Positions 12,287 to 27,069 of a stretch of DNA of 64,000 bases are shown here, in pieces. Position 1 is the stretch's first letter. Each line of letters starts with the position of its first letter. The position numbers and the translations under genes are program-made. Under the pieces are notes generated by a model that saw only the letters and a program-made list of their open reading frames with translations, had not been told where the DNA came from and did not search any database. The stretch lies in the NCBI RefSeq assembly GCF_050948215.1, contig NW_027488564.1, positions 992,001-1,056,000 of the forward strand. Reading direction: 5' to 3'. This stretch comes from Halictus rubicundus. Its lineage: Eukaryota; Arthropoda; Insecta; Hymenoptera; Halictidae.

Positions 12287-13660
12287 TCCTCTATCCTATC
12301 CTATTCCTCTATCCTATCCTATCCTCTATCCTATCCTATCCTCTATTCTATCCTATCCTCTATCCTATACTATCCTCTATCCTATCCTATCCTCTATCCT
12401 ATCCTATCCTATCCTCTATCCTATCCTATCCTATCCTATCCTATCCTCTATCCTATCCTATCCTCTATCGTATCCTATCCTCTATCCTATCCTATCCTCT
12501 ATCCTATCCTATCCTCTATCCTATCCTATCCTATCCTCTATCCTATCCTATCCTCTATCCTATCCTATCCTCTATCCTATCAAATCCCCTATCCTATCCT
12601 CTATCCTATCCTATCCTGTATCCTATCCTATCCTCTATCCTCTATCCTATCCTATCCTCTATCCTATCCTATCCTGTCGTCTATCCTATCCTCTATCCTA
12701 TCCTATCCTCTATCCTATCCTATCCTCCATACTATCCTATCCTCAATCCTATCCTTTCCTGTATCCTATCCAATCCTGTATCCTATCCTGTCCTCTATAC
12801 TATCCTATCCTCTATCCTAACCTATCCTCTATCTTATCCTATCCTCTATCCTATCCTATCTTCTATCCTATCCTATCCTCTATCCTATCAAATCCCCTAT
12901 CCTATCCTCCATCCTATCCTATCCTCAATCCTATCCTTTCCTGTATCCTATCCAATCCTGTATCCTATCCTGTCCTCTATTCTATCCTACGTTCTATCCT
13001 ATCCTATCCTCTATCCTATCCTATTCTCTATCCTATCCTATGCTCTATCCTATCCTATCGTCTATCCTATCTTCTATCCTATCCTATCAAATCCCCTATC
13101 CTATCCTCTGTCCTATCCTATCCTCTATCCTTTCCTATCCTCTATCCTATCCTCTATCCTATCCTATCCTCTATCCTATCCTTTCTTCTATCCTATCCTA
13201 TCTTCTATCCTATCCTATCCTCTATCCTATCAAATCCCCTACCCTATCCTCTGTCCTATCCTATCCTCTATCCTATCCTATCCTCTATCCTCTATCCTAT
13301 CCTATCCTCTATCCTATCTTATCCTCTATCCTATCCTATCCTCTATCCTATCCTATCTTCTATAATATCCTATCCTCTATCCTATCCTATCCCCTATCCT
13401 ATCCTCTATCCTATCCTATCATCTATCCTCTATCCTATCCTATCTTCTATCCTATCCTATCCTCTATCCTATCAAATCCCCTATCCTATCCTCTATCCTA
13501 TCCTATCATCTATCCTCTATCCTATCCAATCCTCTATCCTATCCTATCCTCTATCCTATCAAATCCCCTGTCCTATCCTCTGTCCTATCCTATCCTCTAT
13601 CCTATCCTATCCCCTATCCTATGCTATCCTCTATCCTATCCTATCCTCTATCCTATCCTA
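12287..13660. repeat. Higher-order repeat B, tandem copy 2 (1374 bp)
   Basis: Middle copy of three. TACGTTC is at 12991, exactly 1374 bp after its equivalent in copy 1 and 1391 bp before that in copy 3. The 17-bp difference equals one basic unit. Confidence 0.8.
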
Positions 13661-15052
13661 TCCTCTATCCTATCCTATTCCTCTATCCTATCCTATCCTC
13701 TATCCTATCCTATCCTCTATTCTATCCTATCCTCTATCCTATCCTATCCTCTATCCTATCCTATCCTCTATCCTATCCTATCCTATCCTCTATCCTATCC
13801 TATCCTATCCTATCCTATCCTCTATCCTATCCTATCCTCTATCCTATCCTATCCTCTATCGTATCCTATCCTCTATCCTATCCTATCCTCTATCCTATCC
13901 TATCCTCTATCCTATCCTATCCTATCCTCTATCCTATCCTATCCTCTATCCTATCCTATCCTCTATCCTATCAAATCCCCTATCCTATCCTCTATCCTAT
14001 CCTATCCTGTATCCTATCCTATCCTCTATCCTCTATCCTATCCTATCCTCTATCCTATCCTATCCTGTCGTCTATCCTATCCTCTATCCTATCCTATCCT
14101 CTATCCTATCCTATCCTCCATACTATCCTATCCTCAATCCTATCCTTTCCTGTATCCTATCCAATCCTGTATCCTATCCTGTCCTCTATACTATCCTATC
14201 CTCTATCCTAACCTATCCTCTATCTTATCCTATCCTCTATCCTATCCTATCTTCTATCCTATCCTATCCTCTATCCTATCAAATCCCCTATCCTATCCTC
14301 CATCCTATCCTATCCTCAATCCTATCCTTTCCTGTATCCTATCCAATCCTGTATCCTATCCTGTCCTCTATTCTATCCTACGTTCTATCCTATCCTATCC
14401 TCTATCCTATCCTATTCTCTATCCTATCCTATGCTCTATCCTATCCTATCGTCTATCCTATCTTCTATCCTATCCTATCAAATCCCCTATCCTATCCTCT
14501 GTCCTATCCTATCCTCTATCCTTTCCTATCCTCTATCCTATCCTCTATCCTATCCTATCCTCTATCCTATCCTTTCTTCTATCCTATCCTATCTTCTATC
14601 CTATCCTATCCTCTATCCTATCAAATCCCCTACCCTATCCTCTGTCCTATCCTATCCTCTATCCTATCCTATCCTCTATCCTCTATCCTATCCTATCCTC
14701 TATCCTATCTTATCCTCTATCCTATCCTATCCTCTATCCTATCCTATCTTCTATAATATCCTATCCTCTATCCTATCCTATCCCCTATCCTATCCTCTAT
14801 CCTATCCTATCATCTATCCTCTATCCTATCCTATCTTCTATCCTATCCTATCCTCTATCCTATCAAATCCCCTATCCTATCCTCTATCCTATCCTATCAT
14901 CTATCCTCTATCCTATCCAATCCTCTATCCTATCCTATCCTCTATCCTATCAAATCCCCTGTCCTATCCTCTGTCCTATCCTATCCTCTATCCTATCCTA
15001 TCCCCTATCCTATGCTATCCTCTATCCTATCCTATCCTCTATCCTATCCTAT
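13661..15052. repeat. Higher-order repeat B, tandem copy 3 (about 1392 bp)
   Basis: Third copy. The match to copy 2 ends near 15052, where copy 2 goes on with TATCCTATTCC and this copy with TATCGTCTATCC. Related single copies lie near 20.4-21.6, 24.2-25.4 and 27.4-28.7 kb. Confidence 0.8.
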
Positions 15053-17917
15053 CGTCTATCCTATCCTCTATCCTATCCTATCCTCTATCCTATCCTATCC
15101 TCTATCCTATCCTATCTTCTATCCTATCCTATCCTCTATCCTATCAAATCCCCTACCCTATCCTCTGTCCTATCCTATCCTCTATCCTATCCTATCCTCT
15201 ATCCTATCCTATCTTCTATCCTATCCTATCCTCTATCCTATCAAATCCCCTACCCTATCCTCTGTCCTATCCTATCCTCTATCCGTTCCTATCCTCTATC
15301 CTATCCTATCCTCTTTCCTATCCTATCCTCTATCCTATCCTATCCTCTATCCTATCCTATCCTCTATCCTATCCTATCCTCTATCCTATCCTATCCTCTA
15401 TCCTATCCTATCCTCTATCCTATCCTATCCTCTATCCTATCCTATCCTCTATCCTATCCTATCCTCTATCCTATCCTATCCTCTATCCTATCCTATCCTC
15501 TATCCTATCCTATCCTCTATCCTCTATCCTATACTATCCTCTATCCTATCCTATCGTCTATCCTATCCTCTATCCTATCCTATCCTCTATCCTATCCTAT
15601 CCTATCCCCAATCCTATCCTTTCCTGTATCCTATCCAATCCTGTATCCTATCCTGTCCTCTATACAATCCTATCCTCTATCCTATCCTATCCTCTATTCT
15701 ATCTTATCCTCTATACTATCCTATGATCTATCCTATCCTATCGTCTATCCTATCCTCTATCCTATCCTATTCCTCTATCCTATCCTATCCTCTATCCTAT
15801 CCTATCCTCTATCCTATCCTATCCTCTATCCTATTATATCCTCTATCCTATCCTATCCTCTATCCTATCCTATCCTCTATCCTCTATCCTATACTATCCT
15901 CTATCCTATCCTATCCTCTATCCTATCCTACCGTCTATCCTATCCTCTATCCTATCCTATCATCTATCCTATCCTATCCTATCCTCAATCCTATCCTTTC
16001 CTGTATCCTATCCAATCCTGTATCCTATCGTGTCCTCTATACTATCCTATCCTCTATCCTATCCTATCCTCTATTCTATCTTATCCTCTATCCTATCCTA
16101 TGATCTATCCTATCCTATCGTCTATCCTATCCTATTCCTCTATCCTATCCTATCCTCTATCCTATCCTATCCTCTATCCTATCAAATCCCCTACCCTATC
16201 CTCTGTCCTATCCTATCCTCTATCCTATCCTATCCTCTATCCTATCCTATCCTATATCCTCTATCCTATACTATCCTCTATCCTATCCTATCCTCTATCC
16301 TATCCTATCGTCTATCCTATCCTCTATCCTATCCTATCCGCTATCCTATCCTATCCTCCATCCTATCCTATCCTCAATGATATCCTTTCCTGTATCCTAT
16401 CCAATCCTGTATCCTATCCTGTCCTCTATACTATCCTATCCTCTATCCTATCCTATCCTCTATTCTATCTTATCCTCTAACCTATCCTATGATCTATCCT
16501 ATCCTATCGTCTATGCTATCCTCTATCCTATCCTATTCCTCTATCCTATCCTATCCTCTATCCTATCCTAGCCTCTATTCTATCCTATCCTCTATCCTAT
16601 CCTATCCTCTATCCTATCCTATCCTCTATCCTATCCTATCCTATCCTCTATCCTATCCTATCCTATCCTATCCTATCCTATCCTCTATCCTATCCTATCC
16701 TCTATCCTATCCTATCCTCTATCCTATCCTATCCTCTATCCTATACTATCCTCTATCCTATACTATCCTCTATCCTATCCCATCCTCTATCCTATCCTAT
16801 CCTCTATCCTATCCTATCCTCTATCCTATCCTATCCTCTATCCTATCCTATCCTCTATCCTATCAAATCCCCTATCCTATCCTCTATCCTATCCTATCCT
16901 GTATCCTATCCTATCCTCTATCCTCTATCCTATCCTATCCTCTATCCTATCCTATCCTCTATCGTATCCTGTCGTCTATCCTATCCTCTATCCTATCCTA
17001 TCCTCTATCCTATCCTATCCTCCATACTATCCTATCCTCAATCCTATCCTTTCCTGTATCCTATCCAATCCTCTATCCTATCCTATCCTCTATCCTATCC
17101 TATCCTCTATCCTATCCTATCCTCTATCCTATCCTATCCTCTATCCTATCAAATCCCCTATCCTATCCTCTATCCTATCCTATCCTGTATCCTATCCAAT
17201 CCTCTATCCTCTATCCTATCCTATCCTCTATCCTATCCTATCCTCTATCCTATCCTGTCGTCTATCCTACCCTCTATCCTATCCTGTCCTCTATCCTATC
17301 CAATCCTCTATCCTATCCTATCCTCTATCCTATCCTATCTTCTATCCTATCCTATCCTCTATCCTATCCTATCCTCTATCCAATCCTCTATCCTATCCTA
17401 TCCTCTATCCTATCCTATCCTCTATCCTATCCTATCTTCTATCCTATCCTATCCTCTATCCTATCAAATCCCCTACCCTATCCTCTGTCCTATCCTATCC
17501 TCTATCCTTTCCTATCCTCTATCCTATCCTATCCTCTTTCCTATCCTATCCTCCATCCTATCCTATCCTCAATCCTATCCTTTCCTGTATCCTATCCAAT
17601 CCTGTATCCTATCCTGTCCTCTATTCTATCCTACCCTCTATCCTATCCTGTCCTCTATCCTATCCTATCCTCTATCCTATCCTATGCTCTATCCTATCCT
17701 ATCGTCTATCCTATCCTCTATCCTATCCTATCAAATCCCCTATCCTATCCTCTGTCCTATCCTATCCTCTATCCTTTCCTATCCTCCATCCTATCCTATC
17801 CTCTTTCCTATCCTATCCTCTATCCTATCCTATCCTCTATCCTATCCTATCCTCTATCCTATCCTATCCTCTATCCTATCCTATCCTCTATCCTATCCTA
17901 TCCTCTATCCTATCCTA
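15053..17917. repeat. Satellite between repeat blocks B and C
   Basis: Same 17-bp satellite. It contains CTATGATC blocks at about 15720, 16097 and 16486. The last has the CTAACC and CTAGCC neighbours also found at 2469, 6946 and 9732, so zone I type sequence is interspersed here. I see nothing other than satellite. Confidence 0.7.
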
Positions 17918-20900
17918 TCCTCTATCCTATCCTATCCTCTATCCTCTATCCTATACTATCCTCTATCCTATCCTATCCTCTATCCTATCCTATCGTCTAT
18001 CCTATCCTCTATCCTATCCTATCCTCTATCCTATCCTATCCTATCCTCAATCCTATCCTTTCCTGTATCCTATCCAATCCTGTATCCTATCCTGTCCTCT
18101 ATACTATCCTATCCTCTATCCTATCCTATCCTCTATTCTATCCTATCCTCTATCCTATCCTATCCTCTATCCTATCCTATCCTCTATCCTATCCTATCCT
18201 CTATCCTATCCTATCCTCTATCCTCTATCCTATACTATCCTCTATCCTATCCTATCCTCTATCCTATCCTATCGTCTATCCTATCCTCTATCCTATCCTA
18301 TCATCTATCCTATCCTATCCTATCCTCAATCCTACCCTTTCCTGTATCCTATCCAATCCTGTATCCTATCGTGTCCTCTATACTATCCTATCCTCTATCC
18401 TATCCTATCCTCTATTCTATCTTATCCTCTATCCTATCCTATGATCTATCCTATCCTATCGTCTATCCTATCCTATCCTCTATCCTATCCTATCGTCTAT
18501 CCTATCCTCTATCCTATCCTATCATCTATCCTATCCTATCCTATCCTCAATCCTATCCTTTCCTGTATCCTATCCAATCCTGTATCCTATCGTGTCCTCT
18601 ATACTATCCTATCCTCTATCCTATCCTATCCTCTATTCTATCTTATCCTCTATCCTATCCTATGATCTATCCTATCCTATCGTCTATCCTATCCTATTCC
18701 TCTATCCTATCCTATCCTCTATCCTATCCTATCCTCTATCCTATCCTATCCTCTATCCTATCAAATCCCCTACCCTATCCTCTGTCCTATCCTATCCTCT
18801 ATCCTCTATCCTATCCTATCCTCTATCCTATCCTATCCTCTATCCTATCCTATCCTCTATCTTATCCTATCCTCTATCCTATCCTATCTTCTAGACTATC
18901 CTATCCTCTATCCTATCCTATCCCCTATCCTATAATCTATCCTATCATCTATCCTCTATCCTATCCTATCTTCTATCCTATCCTATCCTCTATCCTATCA
19001 AATCCCCTATCCTATCCTCTATCCTATCCTATCATCTATCCTCTATCCTATCCAATCCTCTATCCTATCCTATCCTCTATCCTATCAAATCCCCTATCCT
19101 ATCCTCTGTCCTATCATCTATCCTCTATCCTATCCAATCCTCTATCCTATCCTATCCTCTATCCTATCAAATCCCCTATCCTATCCTCTGTCCTATCATA
19201 TCCTCTATCCTATCCTATCATCTATCCTATCCTATCCTCTATCCTATCCTATCGTCTATCCTATCCTCTATCCTATCTTATCCTCTATCCTATCCTATCC
19301 TCTATCCTATCCTATCTTCTATCCTATCCTATCCTCTATCCTATCAAATCCCCTACCCTATCCTCTGTCCTATCCTATCCTCTATCCTATCCTATCCTCT
19401 ATCCTATCCTATCCTCTATCCTATCCTATCCTCTATCCTATCCTATCCTCTATCCTCTATCCTATACTATCCTCTATCCTATCCTATCCTCTATCCTATC
19501 CTATCGTCTATCCTATCCTCTATCCTATCCTATCATCTATCCTATCCTATCCTATCCTCAATCCTATCCAATCCTGTATCCTATCGTGTCCTCTATACTA
19601 TCCTATCCTCTATCCTATCCTATCCTCTATTCTATCTTATCCTCTATCCTATCCTATGATCTATCCTATCCTATCGTCTATCCTATCCTATTCCTCTATC
19701 CTATCCTATCCTCTATCCTATCCTATCCTCTATCCTATCCTATCCTCTATCCTATCAAATCCCCTACCCTATCCTCTGTCCTATCCTATCCTCTATCCTC
19801 TATCCTATCCTATCCTCTATCCTATCCTATCCTCTATCCTATCCTATCCTCTATCTTATCCTATCCTCTATCCTATCCTATCTTCTAGACTATCCTATCC
19901 TCTATCCTATCCTATCCCCTATCCTATCCTCTATCCTATCATCTATCCTCTATCCTATCCTATCTTCTATCCTATCCTATCCTCTATCCTATCAAATCCC
20001 CTATCCTATCCTCTATCCTATCCTATCATCTATCCTCTATCCTATCCAATCCTCTATCCTATCCTATCCTCTATCCTATCAAATCCCCTATCCTATCCTC
20101 TGTCCTATCATATCCTCTATCCTATCCTATCATCTATCCTATCCTATCCTCTATCCTATCCTATCGTCTATCCTATCCTCTATCCTATCTTATCCTCTAT
20201 CCTATCCTATCCTCTATCCTATCCTATCTTCTATCCTATCCTATCCTCTATCCTATCAAATCCCCTACCCTATCCTCTGTCCTATCCTATCCTCTATCCT
20301 ATCCTATCCTCTATCCTATCCTATCCTCTATCCTATCCTATCCTCTATCCTATCCTATCCTCTATCGTATCCTATCCTCTATCCTATCCTATCCTCTATC
20401 CTATACTATCCTCTATCCTATCCTATCCTCTATCCAATCCTATGATCTATCCTATCCTATCGTCTATCCTATCCTCTATCCTATCCTATTCCTCTATCCT
20501 ATCCTATCCTCTATCCTATCCTATCCTCTATTCTATCCTATCCTCTATCCTATCCTATCCTCTATCCTATCCTATCCTCTATCCTATCCTATCCTATCCT
20601 CTATCCTATCCTATCCTATCCTATCCTATCCTCTATCCTATCCTATCCTCTATCCTATCCTATCCTCTATCGTATCCTATCCTCTATCCTATCCTATCCT
20701 CTATCCTATCCTATCCTCTATCCTATCCTATCCTATCCTCTATCCTATCCTATCCTCTATCCTATCCTATCCTCTATCCTATCAAATCCCCTATCCTATC
20801 CTCTATCCTATCCTATCCTGTATCCTATCCTATCCTCTATCCTCTATCCTATCCTATCCTCTATCCTATCCTATCCTGTCGTCTATCCTATCCTCTATCC

Positions 20901-21644
20901 TATCCTATCCTCTATCCTATCCTATCCTCCATACTATCCTATCCTCAATCCTATCCTTTCCTGTATCCTATCCAATCCTGTATCCTATCCTGTCCTCTAT
21001 ACTATCCTATCCTCTATCCTAACCTATCCTCTATCTTATCCTATCCTCTATCCTATCCTATCTTCTATCCTATCCTATCCTCTATCCTATCAAATCCCCT
21101 ATCCTATCCTCCATCCTATCCTATCCTCAATCCTATCCTTTCCTGTATCCTATCCAATCCTGTATCCTATCCTGTCCTCTATTCTATCCTACGTTCTATC
21201 CTATCCTATCCTCTATCCTATCCTATTCTCTATCCTATCCTATGCTCTATCCTATCCTATCGTCTATCCTATCTTCTATCCTATCCTATCAAATCCCCTA
21301 TCCTATCCTCTGTCCTATCCTATCCTCTATCCTTTCCTATCCTCTATCCTATCCTCTATCCTATCCTATCCTCTATCCTATCCTTTCTTCTATCCTATCC
21401 TATCTTCTATCCTATCCTATCCTCTATCCTATCAAATCCCCTACCCTATCCTCTGTCCTATCCTATCCTCTATCCTATCCTATCCTCTATCCTCTATCCT
21501 ATCCTATCCTCTATCCTATCTTATCCTCTATCCTATCCTATCCTCTATCCTATCCTATCTTCTATAATATCCTATCCTCTATCCTATCCTATCCCCTATC
21601 CTATCCTCTATCCTATCCTATCATCTATCCTCTATCCTATCCTA
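17918..21644. repeat. Higher-order repeat C, tandem copy 1 (3727 bp)
   Basis: Every landmark I compared lies exactly 3727 bp before its partner in copy 2: TACTATCC 17954, ATGATC 18441, 18662 and 19656, CCAATCCTATGATC 20442, and TACGTTC 21193. Translations of several stretches are identical between the copies, with no length change noticed. The left limit follows from the tandem junction at about 21645. Confidence 0.85.
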
Positions 21645-24600
21645 TCCTCTATCCTATCCTATCCTCTATCCTCTATCCTATACTATCCTCTATCCTATCC
21701 TATCCTCTATCCTATCCTATCGTCTATCCTATCCTCTATCCTATCCTATCCTCTATCCTATCCTATCCTATCCTCAATCCTATCCTTTCCTGTATCCTAT
21801 CCAATCCTGTATCCTATCCTGTCCTCTATACTATCCTATCCTCTATCCTATCCTATCCTCTATTCTATCCTATCCTCTATCCTATCCTATCCTCTATCCT
21901 ATCCTATCCTCTATCCTATCCTATCCTCTATCCTATCCTATCCTCTATCCTCTATCCTATACTATCCTCTATCCTATCCTATCCTCTATCCTATCCTATC
22001 GTCTATCCTATCCTCTATCCTATCCTATCATCTATCCTATCCTATCCTATCCTCAATCCTACCCTTTCCTGTATCCTATCCAATCCTGTATCCTATCGTG
22101 TCCTCTATACTATCCTATCCTCTATCCTATCCTATCCTCTATTCTATCTTATCCTCTATCCTATCCTATGATCTATCCTATCCTATCGTCTATCCTATCC
22201 TATCCTCTATCCTATCCTATCGTCTATCCTATCCTCTATCCTATCCTATCATCTATCCTATCCTATCCTATCCTCAATCCTATCCTTTCCTGTATCCTAT
22301 CCAATCCTGTATCCTATCGTGTCCTCTATACTATCCTATCCTCTATCCTATCCTATCCTCTATTCTATCTTATCCTCTATCCTATCCTATGATCTATCCT
22401 ATCCTATCGTCTATCCTATCCTATTCCTCTATCCTATCCTATCCTCTATCCTATCCTATCCTCTATCCTATCCTATCCTCTATCCTATCAAATCCCCTAC
22501 CCTATCCTCTGTCCTATCCTATCCTCTATCCTCTATCCTATCCTATCCTCTATCCTATCCTATCCTCTATCCTATCCTATCCTCTATCTTATCCTATCCT
22601 CTATCCTATCCTATCTTCTAGACTATCCTATCCTCTATCCTATCCTATCCCCTATCCTATAATCTATCCTATCATCTATCCTCTATCCTATCCTATCTTC
22701 TATCCTATCCTATCCTCTATCCTATCAAATCCCCTATCCTATCCTCTATCCTATCCTATCATCTATCCTCTATCCTATCCAATCCTCTATCCTATCCTAT
22801 CCTCTATCCTATCAAATCCCCTATCCTATCCTCTGTCCTATCATCTATCCTCTATCCTATCCAATCCTCTATCCTATCCTATCCTCTATCCTATCAAATC
22901 CCCTATCCTATCCTCTGTCCTATCATATCCTCTATCCTATCCTATCATCTATCCTATCCTATCCTCTATCCTATCCTATCGTCTATCCTATCCTCTATCC
23001 TATCTTATCCTCTATCCTATCCTATCCTCTATCCTATCCTATCTTCTATCCTATCCTATCCTCTATCCTATCAAATCCCCTACCCTATCCTCTGTCCTAT
23101 CCTATCCTCTATCCTATCCTATCCTCTATCCTATCCTATCCTCTATCCTATCCTATCCTCTATCCTATCCTATCCTCTATCCTCTATCCTATACTATCCT
23201 CTATCCTATCCTATCCTCTATCCTATCCTATCGTCTATCCTATCCTCTATCCTATCCTATCATCTATCCTATCCTATCCTATCCTCAATCCTATCCAATC
23301 CTGTATCCTATCGTGTCCTCTATACTATCCTATCCTCTATCCTATCCTATCCTCTATTCTATCTTATCCTCTATCCTATCCTATGATCTATCCTATCCTA
23401 TCGTCTATCCTATCCTATTCCTCTATCCTATCCTATCCTCTATCCTATCCTATCCTCTATCCTATCCTATCCTCTATCCTATCAAATCCCCTACCCTATC
23501 CTCTGTCCTATCCTATCCTCTATCCTCTATCCTATCCTATCCTCTATCCTATCCTATCCTCTATCCTATCCTATCCTCTATCTTATCCTATCCTCTATCC
23601 TATCCTATCTTCTAGACTATCCTATCCTCTATCCTATCCTATCCCCTATCCTATCCTCTATCCTATCATCTATCCTCTATCCTATCCTATCTTCTATCCT
23701 ATCCTATCCTCTATCCTATCAAATCCCCTATCCTATCCTCTATCCTATCCTATCATCTATCCTCTATCCTATCCAATCCTCTATCCTATCCTATCCTCTA
23801 TCCTATCAAATCCCCTATCCTATCCTCTGTCCTATCATATCCTCTATCCTATCCTATCATCTATCCTATCCTATCCTCTATCCTATCCTATCGTCTATCC
23901 TATCCTCTATCCTATCTTATCCTCTATCCTATCCTATCCTCTATCCTATCCTATCTTCTATCCTATCCTATCCTCTATCCTATCAAATCCCCTACCCTAT
24001 CCTCTGTCCTATCCTATCCTCTATCCTATCCTATCCTCTATCCTATCCTATCCTCTATCCTATCCTATCCTCTATCCTATCCTATCCTCTATCGTATCCT
24101 ATCCTCTATCCTATCCTATCCTCTATCCTATACTATCCTCTATCCTATCCTATCCTCTATCCAATCCTATGATCTATCCTATCCTATCGTCTATCCTATC
24201 CTCTATCCTATCCTATTCCTCTATCCTATCCTATCCTCTATCCTATCCTATCCTCTATTCTATCCTATCCTCTATCCTATCCTATCCTCTATCCTATCCT
24301 ATCCTCTATCCTATCCTATCCTATCCTCTATCCTATCCTATCCTATCCTATCCTATCCTCTATCCTATCCTATCCTCTATCCTATCCTATCCTCTATCGT
24401 ATCCTATCCTCTATCCTATCCTATCCTCTATCCTATCCTATCCTCTATCCTATCCTATCCTATCCTCTATCCTATCCTATCCTCTATCCTATCCTATCCT
24501 CTATCCTATCAAATCCCCTATCCTATCCTCTATCCTATCCTATCCTGTATCCTATCCTATCCTCTATCCTCTATCCTATCCTATCCTCTATCCTATCCTA

Positions 24601-25371
24601 TCCTGTCGTCTATCCTATCCTCTATCCTATCCTATCCTCTATCCTATCCTATCCTCCATACTATCCTATCCTCAATCCTATCCTTTCCTGTATCCTATCC
24701 AATCCTGTATCCTATCCTGTCCTCTATACTATCCTATCCTCTATCCTAACCTATCCTCTATCTTATCCTATCCTCTATCCTATCCTATCTTCTATCCTAT
24801 CCTATCCTCTATCCTATCAAATCCCCTATCCTATCCTCCATCCTATCCTATCCTCAATCCTATCCTTTCCTGTATCCTATCCAATCCTGTATCCTATCCT
24901 GTCCTCTATTCTATCCTACGTTCTATCCTATCCTATCCTCTATCCTATCCTATTCTCTATCCTATCCTATGCTCTATCCTATCCTATCGTCTATCCTATC
25001 TTCTATCCTATCCTATCAAATCCCCTATCCTATCCTCTGTCCTATCCTATCCTCTATCCTTTCCTATCCTCTATCCTATCCTCTATCCTATCCTATCCTC
25101 TATCCTATCCTTTCTTCTATCCTATCCTATCTTCTATCCTATCCTATCCTCTATCCTATCAAATCCCCTACCCTATCCTCTGTCCTATCCTATCCTCTAT
25201 CCTATCCTATCCTCTATCCTCTATCCTATCCTATCCTCTATCCTATCTTATCCTCTATCCTATCCTATCCTCTATCCTATCCTATCTTCTATAATATCCT
25301 ATCCTCTATCCTATCCTATCCCCTATCCTATCCTCTATCCTATCCTATCATCTATCCTCTATCCTATCCTA
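21645..25371. repeat. Higher-order repeat C, tandem copy 2 (3727 bp)
   Basis: Directly adjoins copy 1. The match ends near 25372, where copy 1 continues TATCCTCTATCC at 21645 and this copy TATCTTCTATCC. Its right end overlaps the 921-bp duplication, which therefore arose in, or included, this copy's end. Confidence 0.85.
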
Positions 25372-25737
25372 TCTTCTATCCTATCCTATCCTCTATCCTA
25401 TCAAATCCCCTACCCTATCCTCTGTCCTATCCTATCCTCTATCCTATCCTATCCTCTATCCTATCCTATCCTCTATCCTCTATCCTATCCTATCCTCTAT
25501 CATATCCTATCCTCTATTCTATCCTGTCGTCTATCCTATCCTCTATCCTATCCTATCCTCTATCCTATCCTATCCTCCATACTATCCTATCCTCAATCCT
25601 ATCCTTTCCTGTATCCTATCCAATCCTGTATCCTATCCTGTCCTCTATACTATCCTATCCTCTATCCTAACCTATCCTCTATCTTATCCTATCCTCTATC
25701 CTATCCTATCTTCTATCCTATCCTATCCTCTATCCTA
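24817..25737. repeat. Higher-order repeat D, tandem copy 1 (921 bp)
   Basis: Exactly 921 bp before copy 2 at each landmark compared (ATGCTC 24969, TACGTTC 24920, end of the shared frame 25670). I see two base differences: CTATTCTATCCTG near 25515 against CTATCCTATCCTG near 26436, and CAATCC near 25596 against CAATTC near 26517. That would be about 99.8 percent identity. Confidence 0.85.
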
Positions 25738-26658
25738 TCAAATCCCCTATCCTATCCTCCATCCTATCCTATCCTCAATCCTATCCTTTCCTGTATCCTA
25801 TCCAATCCTGTATCCTATCCTGTCCTCTATTCTATCCTACGTTCTATCCTATCCTATCCTCTATCCTATCCTATTCTCTATCCTATCCTATGCTCTATCC
25901 TATCCTATCGTCTATCCTATCTTCTATCCTATCCTATCAAATCCCCTATCCTATCCTCTGTCCTATCCTATCCTCTATCCTTTCCTATCCTCTATCCTAT
26001 CCTCTATCCTATCCTATCCTCTATCCTATCCTTTCTTCTATCCTATCCTATCTTCTATCCTATCCTATCCTCTATCCTATCAAATCCCCTACCCTATCCT
26101 CTGTCCTATCCTATCCTCTATCCTATCCTATCCTCTATCCTCTATCCTATCCTATCCTCTATCCTATCTTATCCTCTATCCTATCCTATCCTCTATCCTA
26201 TCCTATCTTCTATAATATCCTATCCTCTATCCTATCCTATCCCCTATCCTATCCTCTATCCTATCCTATCATCTATCCTCTATCCTATCCTATCTTCTAT
26301 CCTATCCTATCCTCTATCCTATCAAATCCCCTACCCTATCCTCTGTCCTATCCTATCCTCTATCCTATCCTATCCTCTATCCTATCCTATCCTCTATCCT
26401 CTATCCTATCCTATCCTCTATCATATCCTATCCTCTATCCTATCCTGTCGTCTATCCTATCCTCTATCCTATCCTATCCTCTATCCTATCCTATCCTCCA
26501 TACTATCCTATCCTCAATTCTATCCTTTCCTGTATCCTATCCAATCCTGTATCCTATCCTGTCCTCTATACTATCCTATCCTCTATCCTAACCTATCCTC
26601 TATCTTATCCTATCCTCTATCCTATCCTATCTTCTATCCTATCCTATCCTCTATCCTA
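25738..26658. repeat. Higher-order repeat D, tandem copy 2 (921 bp)
   Basis: Second copy. It ends near 26659, where copy 1 continues TATCAAATCCCC and this copy TATCCTATCCCC. The very high identity indicates a very recent event. Confidence 0.85.
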
Positions 26659-27069
26659 TCCTATCCCCTATCCTATCCTCTATCCTATCTTCTATCCTAT
26701 CCTATCCTCTATCCTATCAAATCCCCAATCCTATCCTCTATCCTATCCTATCATCTATCCTCTATCCTATCCAATCCTCTATCCTATCCTATCCTCTATC
26801 CTATCAAATCCCCTATCCTATCCTCTGTCCTATCCTATCCTCTATCCTATCCTATCATCTATCCTATCCTATCCTCTATCCTATCCTATCGTCTATCCTA
26901 TCCTCTATCCTATCCTAACCTCTATCCTATCCTATCCTCCATCCTATCCTATCCTCAATCCTATCCTTTCCTGTATCCTATCCAATCCTGTATCCTATCC
27001 TGTCCTCTATACTATCCTATCCTCTATCCTATCCTATCCTCTATTCTATCTTATCCTCTAACCTATCCT